The translations under genes and the position numbers were made by a program. This document shows, one piece after another, positions 56,490-64,000 of a DNA stretch of 64,000 nucleotides. The stretch comes from Ceratopteris richardii (taxonomy: Eukaryota; Streptophyta; Polypodiopsida; Polypodiales; Pteridaceae), in NCBI GenBank assembly GCA_020310875.1, contig CM035423.1:133346138-133410137 (forward strand). Reading direction: 5' to 3'. Under the pieces are notes generated by a model. The model was given only the letters and a program-made list of their open reading frames with translations. It had not been told where the DNA came from and made no database searches. Each line of letters opens with the position of its first letter. The first letter of the stretch is position 1.

Positions 56490-56683
56490 CAAAAGATCAC
56501 ACTACCGATTCTCGACACTTTGTTGCTTGTAGTGGCTTCCTCCAAGGCTTATGAGTAAGGTGGCAACCAAGATAGACCTTGGCATACTTTGTCACCCCGA
56601 AACAAAGTATGCCAAAAGATCACACTATCGATTCTCGACACTTTGTTGCTTGTAGTGGCTTCCTCCAAGGCTTATGAGTAAGG
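56490..56683. repeat. 71-bp direct repeat around a 12-bp hairpin
   Basis: The segment AAAAGATCACACTACCGATT...GAGTAAGG occurs at 56490-56560 and again at 56613-56683 with one or two changes. Between them lies a perfect inverted repeat, GGCATACTTTGT (56581-56592) and ACAAAGTATGCC (56602-56613), with a 9-base loop. Confidence 0.9.
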
Positions 56684-56751
56684 TTACCATTGGTGTCATT
56701 CTCTATGTGCATGGAAAGACTTCAATGATCAATGAAGACAAAGTACTAGTA

Positions 56752-56830
56752 CTTCCAAAGAGGTCACCCATCCAATAGTATTCCCCAAAAGGCTTGCATA
56801 ATTGGCAAATTTCCCTACCACTAAGCCCTT
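56752..56830 (-). repeat. 5S rRNA-like fragment with Pol III-type boxes
   Basis: The minus strand contains GGATGGGTGACCTC (56773-56760), identical to the conserved 3' half of plant 5S rRNA, followed by TTTGGAAGTACTAGTA in place of CTGGGAAGTCCTCGTG and preceded by AATACTATT in place of AGTAGTACTA. Upstream, CTTAGTGGTAGGG (56825-56813) resembles a tRNA box A. It is too diverged for a working 5S gene; it may be a 5S-derived SINE or processed fragment. Confidence 0.55.
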
Positions 56831-57505
56831 GTTGCTTGCTCATTATAAGAGTGAATATACTTAAAATTAACATTATTTTGGAGCCTTCAAAGCATCTTCT
56901 TGGACTCTCTACATCAATCTTTTAATATTCTCATTGCGTGAAAAATTGAGACAAATTAAAATCTGATTTTGTAGTTTTCCGACAATTTCAACTAGAGAGA
57001 TGAAAAGATTGGTCCATCATCATGGTATATGTTCTGCACAACTATTACGCACTATGCACCTAGTGGTAAATTGTTCTATAATGACATATGTGGACACTCT
57101 TGATTAGATATCTCTATAGAAAGTCTATGATTCTCACTCAATGCAATGCAGAGATATATATATACAACCCTTTAATTGTCACATACATCTTAATGGAATG
57201 GAAAATCTCTCATTTTGGCTACTTCTATTATCTCTTTTATTTTCATTTGGGATCATCATCAATATAGAAAGCAAACTAGGATTATGCATGGATACACATT
57301 GACCCTTCAATTCAACCTTTTGATCATCTCCTCCCCCTACAAGATCTTTAGATATATGAACTTTGCCACTTTGCTATTAGAAGTAGTAGGCACATATCTT
57401 TTCAAATTGAAGGATAAGATAATCCCTACTTTGAAAAAACGACCCCATGTTCAAGTAAAAAGAAATGAAGCTCAAGTCTTTATGTTCAAGTAACAAAGGT
57501 GTATC

Positions 57506-58140
57506 TATTGGCAGCAATCAGGGTAGCTCAAGACAAGGGAGTCGACATAAGGAATCAGAGCAAAGCGAAGGGCCAAGCAAGCAAAGCAATCAAAGGAGAT
57601 CTGACAAATAGGCCATTCAATTTTTTCAAAGCTAATTCCCTTTTAATAGTGATTTTCATCACTACATGAACATTGTAAATATCGTTTTTGGTAGATTTGA
57701 CTCCATTTTGTTCAAGTCAGGGAGTTCTCGAGCTTGAGGAGTACTAGAAGTATTTATGTACCAATTTTCATAATTTTTAGAGCTCATTTGAGCCTCCAAA
57801 ATAGCCTAGGAACCTAATTTTTAACTAAGCCAAACAGTAGGTCTGGACAAGGCCACTAGTTAGGCAAAAACTCTAAAAGGAGCTAGAGAGCTCATTTTTG
57901 GGAAGAACAAATTGTAGTTTTGAACTAAGAAGAGCTCTTGTAATTGTCTTTTGATCTTAATCAAAGCTTCCATTGTTTCACTCTTTGTTTTTACCTATAT
58001 GCATGTGTGTGTGTATGTGTGTGCATGCTTGTGTGCTTCTCCATCACCACTTGTGCACATCACTTGCTCGAGGGCTTCATACCATCCTCATGTCTTCCCG
58101 GATTGAAATTAAAGGAGGTGCTACTCACCACTGAGCTACA
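57506..58140 (+). repeat. 5' LTR of gypsy E
   Basis: 635 bases. Begins TATTGGCAGCAATCA (TG start changed to TA; F has TGTTAGCAGTAGTCA) and ends CTGAGCTACA. It aligns with the reverse complement of 60547-59831. It contains a TG microsatellite at 58002-58025, with a matching CA run in F at 59944-59974. Confidence 0.85.
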
Positions 58141-58148
58141 CCAAATTT

Positions 58149-58169
58149 TGGCCCCATTGCCAGGGATCG
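58149..58169 (+). other. Primer binding site, tRNA-Asp type (E)
   Basis: TGGCCCCATTGCCAGGGATCG matches the complement of the tRNA-Asp 3' end (TGGCGCCGTTGCCGGGGATCG) at 18 of 21 positions, 8 bases from the LTR, as in element B. Shortly after, GTGTGATGGTAAGATG parallels ATGTGATGGTAAGTAG in B (23711), a conserved spot that also looks like a splice donor. Confidence 0.85.
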
Positions 58170-58484
58170 AGCTTTGCGGACGAGCGTGTGATGGTAAGAT
58201 GTAGAGTAGAGGTGTTGGAAGAGTAGGTAAGCATTTCTTTTACTTGTTTCTACCCTCCTCTTCACTTCTTCACACCATATCTATTCATCATCATCTTCAC
58301 CATCGCGACCATATACCTCCATCTCCATTCATTTCCTCATTTTCACTTGAGAGTGAGAGCAAGAGAGAGCTTGCATGCACACTTGTTTTCTACGTTTTCC
58401 TGAGTGTTCTTGCAGGTAACAGCTTCCATAGTAGCTGCAGCAACTCCAACAGGTGAGAAAAATGTTTGTGCAAGTTCTAGGGCA

Positions 58485-59045
58485 TTGACCTCTATCGATC
58501 GCGATCGACATAAATGTTCGACTATTGTAAAACAAAGTGCACCACCACAAAGTAGACGACTAGCACATTCTAAATCACTAATCACAGTCACTGTCAATCG
58601 TGATCGACACTGTCAATCGTGACCGATAGCCACGATCGACACCTCTATCAATCGCGACTGACACCATCGATCGCGATCGACAGTGACGATCGACACAGCC
58701 GACCGACAGGCCCTGTCAATTGCGGCCGACCCATTGATCGTGAACGACAAACACGACGGATTGCCATGTAAGCCACTGTCAATAGTGATTGACACCATCG
58801 ATCGTGATCGACTCAAATTTCACGATTGAAATAATAAATCGCATGTCCACATGTCCATCGCAACGGACACACCCCCGATTGACTGAAATCATGCCGAAAT
58901 TCACGAAAAAAGTGTCAATCACGATTGACACCATCGATCGTGATTGACAGGGCTGTCAATCGCGATCGACAGGTCAGTCGCGATCGATCGCGACTGACCT
59001 GTCGATCGCGATTGACAGCCCTGTCGATCGCGATTGACAGGCATT
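58485..59045. repeat. Palindromic minisatellite in leader of gypsy E
   Basis: About 560 bases of units such as TGTCAATCGCGATCGACA, CATCGATCGTGATCGAC and CTGTCGATCGCGATTGACAG. Many are nearly perfect palindromes centred on ATCGCGAT, and parts such as 58975-59030 form longer inverted repeats. It lies at the same position as the arrays of A and B. After it comes TTTTTAGGGTTTTTAATTTT, shared with A. Confidence 0.92.
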
Positions 59046-59830
59046 TTCGATCAAATTTTTAGGGTTTTTAATTTTCAAAATTTTGGTAATTTTGGGGCTT
59101 ACAATTCAAGCAATTGGTGCATAGTAAGGCCCTCAAGGAAATAATTAGAAAGATCATGTTTGCATGTTAGCCTGTTTTAACCCTAGAACCTTGAACTATC
59201 ATAACTTCCTCATACGAAATCCGTTCAGAGTGATCTTAGGCTCCTTGGGAAGCTCGTTTTGAATCCCACTAAAACATTCACTGGTTTTTGTAAAACTAAT
59301 ACGAGGAGTTATAGATAGGATATTTTGAAGTTGACCATCCCTAGGGGTGAGGAAGTTGAGGGATCTCTAAGGGAAATTTCATTAAAACGAAGCAAATTGA
59401 ATCTTTGAAGTGCATGCATGGACATGGTCTTTTGAGTCAATTACAATTAAGTCTTGAGCTAACTGTGGGACTCTTACACGTCCACTGAGAGCATCGAAGG
59501 GCATGCAGAGCACTAGCATAGTGCAAGCTTGAGAACGGGGTTCTTGAGCACCCAAGAGCAAGGGATAAGTAAGTGAGGTTGGATCATTCTCAACTCCCTC
59601 TGTTCAATCAAGCATATGAACCTTAGATCAGGATGACATCTAGGGAGAGATAGACAAAGCCTTAGGTCTTCAGAGGCTAGTGTTGATCACACTACTAGGT
59701 CTTGGGCCCAGCAGCTGAGCGATTATCTGCACTACCCTAGCTCTGAAACTAGCGAATCAGAGATGTCTTATGGTATGGAGAGACCCATAGGAAGTACAGG
59801 TATGGCTTACTTAGAGAAACCCAAAGGCCC
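59046..59830 (+). other. Leader of gypsy E after the array
   Basis: Non-coding. It matches the leader of A stepwise up to TATGGAGAGACCCATAGGAAG (59776) and a last short match around AAAGGCCC, where element F interrupts. No gene is seen. Confidence 0.7.
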
Positions 59831-60547
59831 TGTAGCTCAGTGATGAGTAGCACCTCCTTTAATGTCAATCCGGGAAGACGTGAGGATGGTATGATGACCT
59901 CGAGCAAGTGAAGGCACAAGTGCGTGAGTGAGAAGCACACTAACATGCACACACATACACACACACGCGCACACAAGGTAAGACAAAGAGTGAGAAGCAA
60001 TGGATTTCTTTAGATTACTTCCAAAAAGCTCTTACAAGTTCAAATCAATTACAAGCTAACCTCAAAAATGAGCTCTTTCGCTCTATTTATAGTTTTTGAC
60101 TAGGTTTTGGTCGTGTCCAGACCTAGTGTCCGGCCTAGTTAAAAATTAGGTTCTAGGGCCTATTTGAAGACTCAAATGAAGTCTAAAAATTATGAAAATT
60201 GGTAGGTAGCTACTTCGAATGCTCCTCAAGCTCAAGGACTCCTTGGCTTGCACAAAATGGAGCTACAAAAATATGAAATGGTATCTACAATGGCTCTTAG
60301 TGATGAAAATCACTATTGTTGTAGGGATTTCCTCTATCGATTTGTCATACACATCTTCGAGCTCCCTACTTGCTCCTTCTCCTTGTGTGTCCATCCCTTT
60401 GATATGCTTTAGTGTCCTGAAAAAATAATGGCCTACTTGCCAGATCGTCGTTGACTACTCTGTCTGCTTGTGCCTTCTCTTCGTTCTGACTCCCTTCGTA
60501 AGCTTCCTTGTCTTGTGAGTCCCTCAGTTCCTTGACTACTGCTAACA
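59831..60547 (-). repeat. 3' LTR of element F
   Basis: 717 bases. On the minus strand it starts TGTTAGCAGTAGTCAAGG and ends CTGAGCTACA. TATA box CTATAAATAG (minus strand) near 60090-60100. Shares family with the LTR of E (57506-58140) and the fragment at 53986-54380. Confidence 0.9.
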
Positions 60548-60560
60548 CCCCCCCTCTCTC
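60548..60560 (-). other. Polypurine tract of element F
   Basis: GAGAGAGGGGGGG on the minus strand, directly before the LTR start TGTTAGC. It lies 36 bases after the stop codon of the long ORF, leaving almost no 3' untranslated space. Confidence 0.9.
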
Positions 60561-60596
60561 GCGTCTGTCGTCTCTGACAGACCCTTGTTGAGTGGG

Positions 60597-63500
60597 TCAT
60601 TGGATGTAGTACTCCACCATGTCTGTTGCTAAATGATGTTCTGTAGTTCTCAACCCTTTGGCCAAGTCTGTGAGGAGAGCATCCCAATCTACCGGCCCGG
60701 GAACCTCTGGATGTGGTGTACGTAACTTTTCTGAATGGAGAGCTTGTTCCACTGCAAACAATTGCAATAAATGTGATGGTCTGGGAATGAATATCTCTGA
60801 ATGATATTCCCAAAACCCCATGACAAACATTTCTTCAAACGTCTGTTTGAAGCAGGCTAGTAGATACTTTATACGCGCATGCCATGCATATACGACATTA
60901 ATAGATGGTGTGGTGCTCATGTCATAGACAAGGTCCTGATTACCTTCATTAAATCCGAGAGCTGACAGATGAGGTTCCTTGACATTCTTGAAGGTCCTGA
61001 AGGTGACCAACATGAGCTCAAAAATTTTAAGGCATATTTGGGCCATGACATCTGGTACATTTTTGAACCGGACCCCCCAATGCCGAATCGTCGAAATCAT
61101 ATATCCTATGGTAGGTTGGCCTTTAGGTGGTGCTAAGTAGACATAATTGAGCCATTTCTCACATCCTTTGGTTGTCAACACAGTTTTTGTGTATTCCGGC
61201 CATGACCTTCTTCGAAAGACAGGGTAGTAGCATGGGTTGTATTTGATATACAAAGACATGTTATTCCATGTCCTTACCATCCCAGGGTAGGTTTCAAGTA
61301 GACAAATCCTCCACATAGGTTGATGTATATTCCCCTGCTTGGCACTTGCTGGGATGTCGTCCGGTGCAAACTGTGTTACCGAGGTTGGTTCTTTGGAGGT
61401 GTGGTGCTTGATTTCAGCATTGTAATCCGCCATTAAGACACAAAAAGGAACATACAAATCGTCGGATGTGCCGATCCACCTATGATGGGAGAGGTTTCTA
61501 AAGTAATCCGATTTTATGACTACCTCTTCCAAACGTGACATAGATGCTATCTGAACTGCAACTCTGTCATCATGGGTTGTGGCCACTTTCTCTAACCTCT
61601 GCATCCATTCAAGAGCCTCGATCTCGATGGTGTCCATGCCCTCTTCTGTTTGCTTGCCCCATGGTGCAGGCATGGGAACGTATGGGTCTTCAAAGGTTTC
61701 CTCTACTTCAATTGGCACTAAGTCTTCAGGTTCGGGTTCTACAAGGGGAGAGGGTTGACGCTCGTATTGCATGACTCTATTTCGTAATTCGTATAGTTCC
61801 GCTCTGAGTTTTTTGACTTCTTCAGACGTGTCAACTGCGGTTGTGACTTTGCTTGGTGACTCTTGCTGGGTTGCCAACTGCTTTAATAGGTCATCTCTTT
61901 CTCTTTCTAATGCTGCATGGGCTTCCAAGAGGTCGGCATAGGTTTCCAACACCAGTTGCATGTTTTCTGAGGGGATGGCCTTAAACTTCTCGGGGTCGAT
62001 TTCCTGTGGGGAACCCTCCATTGCTGCTTCCAAGTTTTCTTCGTTCTGCTTCTGTAGTCGTTTATTTTTGAGTGCTGTAGACATGTGTTTGCGTAAGAGG
62101 GCCAGGTTGTGTCGAAGCTTGAGATTCTCTATTATCTGGGAGTGTAGCAGATCATCCATTTGTTGTTTTTCTTCTGCATCTAACTTGGGTGGATTGGCTA
62201 CTAACTGCTCATGTTGTTCCTGTAAAGTGACATACTGTTGTTGTAGTAGCCGCTTTTCCCTTTCTAGATCAATGAATCGTACTTGAAGTTCTTCATGGCT
62301 TCGGAAGAGGCTCGTATGTTTGTTATCAAGATGCTGGTAGTGCTGTTGTAGTTGAGACATACGCTGATACATATTATTAAATACATTATTAATAGAGGTG
62401 GATGCGGGAAGGGTGTTGAATGCAGAAGGGAAGGGGAAGGGGAAGGGGAAGGGGAAGGGGAAGGGGAAGGGGAAGGGGAAGGGGAAGGGGAGTGTGGATG
62501 CGGTGCTAGAAAATGGTGAAGTGGGTGGTGGGGGAATGGGAGATGGTGGGTGTATGGGGGGAGGAAGAGGTGCGGAAGTGGGTGATATGTCCATAAAATC
62601 AAAAGTGGATGCCGTAGTGGGAGTGATTGAGAACATGGGAATTGTGGGTGCACTGATAGTGGTGAAAGTGTACAGTGGTGTGTGCAATTGTGAATACGAA
62701 CTGCCAGGAAGTGTGATCGGGGGAATGAGGTTTTCTGTGGCTGCGGTTAGAATTATTGTGCCAGTGGTCGTATAGACAAGAGAGATGGAGATAGGGTGTG
62801 TGGGTTGCGTGGGTTGACTGATGGTCTGTGCTTCGGTATGGGCAGTGGGCTCTGAGGCGGTGACAGTAGTGGTTACACTGGTAGTGGGAGGTGAATGTGG
62901 TGGAGTTGGAGGTAGGGGTGGCAAAGGGGGTGACGGAGGTGCACTTGATGTATGGGTTTCCTCAGTATCATGACCGGTGTGCGTTGTGCCCGTGGTTGTG
63001 GATGTTCCTTGTGGTTCTGATACTAATACATTCATCTGTTTTCCTGATCGAGGGGGACGTCTGCCGTCTCTTCGCTCAGTTCTTCGTGATTGTGCAAGGG
63101 CAGTATGCACCGTCTCAGGTACTCCTAAAGCATCAGATATCATGTCAAGTGTGGCGCGGTATTGCTCGTCTACACCTTCCTCCTCAAGGATTTGGTTCAT
63201 GAGGGCTTTTCCTGTTGCTATGGACAGTCTATGTTGCTCTTGAACTCTGTTGATGGTATTATAGAGCTTTTTCAATTCCTTCGTATAAGCCGGGGCACCC
63301 TCAAGTACTTGCAGAGCTTCCTGATCATATTCCTGCTCTTCTTCCTCGGATTGTCCACCATGTTCCTCCTCTTGTTCTTCTTCTTCTTCACCCTCCACTT
63401 CGACGACCTCTGGTTGTCTAGGATGGGGTTGGTCTGTAGCAGTTTGTTGTCCACTAGCTTGCTCTGCCTCGACTTCCGTGTTAACAGCCTCGATTATTCT

Positions 63501-63986
63501 GGCTACCTCCTCATCAGTTAGGTCTTCTAATGTGAATCCGTGAGGAAACTCTAGGTCGGTTGGTACAGGTGGAAACACCAAATTCGGTCCATCAGTGTTG
63601 TGTCTTGGTAATCTGATAGTGAAGGGTTGTACATGCCTTGGAAGTCATGGAGTTGTCTCTGGTGTTAGTGTCGCACCGCGGACTTGTGCACAGGGCATCT
63701 GAACTGCGCCTCTCATTTTCTTTGATGGAGGCCCTGCAGTTGATAGTCTACGTTGAAATTCCTGTATCCTGGTCCAAATTAGTGCCCTTTGAACTGGCAC
63801 ATCATAAGCCAAACATCTATACACAATCCTGGTGAGGGCACAGCATCCATACAATACAGACTTTTGCTTTTTATACCGCCTTTGATGAGCCAAGTGGATT
63901 TGGTCGATAATCCAGTGGGGCATGTTGATTGTCAAATCGAAGGCGTCAGCCAAGTATAGACTAAACCATATCTTTTTGGGTGGCAT
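60597..63986 (-). pseudogene. Long accessory ORF of element F, one TGA
   Basis: I do not recognise the family. One frame runs from at least Met at 63986 (possibly from outside the window) to 60597, broken only by a TGA at 63645-63647: 113 codons, the stop, then more than 1,000 open codons. The N-terminal part (MPHWIIDQIHLAHQRRYKKQ, SVLYGCCALTRIVYRCLAYD) resembles the 'putative plant transposon protein' region of Athila-type elements. Then come an acidic stretch, a Ser/Thr/Pro-rich part, a Phe-Pro repeat from an AAGGGG microsatellite (62430-62490), a long coiled coil (about 62400-61760; HEELQVRFIDLEREKRLLQQ) and a folded-looking C-terminal 330 residues with Trp and Tyr. The place before the 3' LTR is where Athila-like elements carry extra or env-like ORFs. 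Whether gag-pol lies upstream cannot be seen. Confidence 0.7.
62425..62491. repeat. AAGGGG hexanucleotide repeat inside the F ORF
   Basis: About eleven uninterrupted AAGGGG units. On the minus strand they encode Pro-Phe repeats in frame, so changes in unit number keep the ORF open. Confidence 0.95.
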
Positions 63987-64000
63987 TGTGAACCTCTCCT

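Larger units (their letters stand above)
55801..57505. other. Intergenic or decayed repeat sequence
   Basis: Apart from the repeats and the 5S-like piece listed separately, I recognise no gene here. 55801-56290 and 56840-57505 are AT-rich with only short open frames. Confidence 0.5.
57506..59830 (+). mobile_element. Ty3-gypsy element E, 5' end
   Basis: LTR (57506-58140), tRNA-Asp primer site, leader with palindromic array and the start of the gag-side leader. The element is cut at 59830 by the 3' LTR of element F on the other strand. The leader is homologous to those of A and B. No coding region remains in the window. Confidence 0.8.
59831..64000 (-). mobile_element. LTR element F, 3' part, minus strand
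   Basis: 3' LTR at 59831-60547 preceded (on the minus strand) by a purine tract and a long ORF. The rest of the element lies beyond the window. Its LTR is of the same family as E's, so F is a relative inserted into E in the opposite orientation. The likely target site is at 59826-59830 (GGCCC); the partner copy lies outside the window. Confidence 0.8.

Noticed and set aside
58244..58622. Short ORFs in the E leader on both strands
   Set aside because: They run through the palindromic array and differ between A, B and E; no conserved peptide.
60433..60813. 126-residue Arg/Ser-rich minus-strand ORF overlapping the end of the F ORF
   Set aside because: Different frame of the F ORF end, purine tract and LTR start; composition follows from the GAGAG-rich DNA.
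62398..62775. Plus-strand Gly-Lys ORF opposite the F ORF
   Set aside because: It is the antisense reading of the AAGGGG repeat and Pro-rich part of the F ORF.

Overview
The window looks like nuclear DNA from a land plant with a large, repeat-rich genome. The evidence is plant-type Ty1-copia and Ty3-gypsy elements nested in one another, a CACTA (En/Spm)-type transposase with DUF4218 and DUF4216 modules, a gypsy primer site matching tRNA-Asp, and long TA, TG/CA and GA microsatellites. A gymnosperm or fern would fit, but the sequence does not fix the species. I see no clear single-copy host gene. Nearly everything is mobile-element sequence at different stages of decay.

Layout. 1-3760: 3' part of a dead Copia (C1), inserted into the leader of gypsy element A. 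3770-10190: element A (leader with a palindromic minisatellite, gag, protease; RT to integrase missing). 10230-12440: antisense coiled-coil coding relic. 12517-22650: a CACTA-like locus. Its plus-strand gene has seven phase-consistent exons, with a 7.4-kb intron between exons 3 and 4. That intron holds a minus-strand tnp2-type transposase gene, which includes an exon encoding a SET domain. It also holds a small non-autonomous gypsy element (N1, 13980-16090) whose only gene fuses gag to a chromodomain. 22775-38490: gypsy element B, with 5' LTR, tRNA-Asp primer site, minisatellite leader, gag, protease, RT, RNase H, integrase and then a second retropepsin-like ORF. B is split inside RT by Copia C2 (30679-35832, target duplication CTACC). 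38491-40165: truncated antisense Copia C3. 40210-40300: tRNA-like, SINE-like piece. 40430-~52095: chromovirus D, split at the end of its protease by Copia C4 (41964-48793, minus strand, target duplication ATACT), the youngest element here. 52096-57505: LTR fragment, antisense gypsy relic and 5S-like fragment. 57506-59830: 5' end of gypsy E (LTR, tRNA-Asp primer site, third minisatellite leader). 59831-64000: 3' end of a minus-strand element F with the same LTR family as E, carrying a long ORF of unknown function directly before its 3' LTR.

How the pieces relate. A, B and E share a leader design and, for A and B, gag and protease. All three carry in the leader a long array of short near-palindromes of the TATCGTGATA / ATCGCGAT kind, but each with its own unit variant. 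B and an independent antisense relic at 54660-55800 both keep a retropepsin-like domain after integrase, so the family seems to encode two proteases. Three features stand out: the SET exon in the CACTA-type gene, the palindromic leader arrays, and the second protease. The nesting gives relative ages: C2 is younger than B, C4 younger than D, C1 younger than A, and F younger than E.
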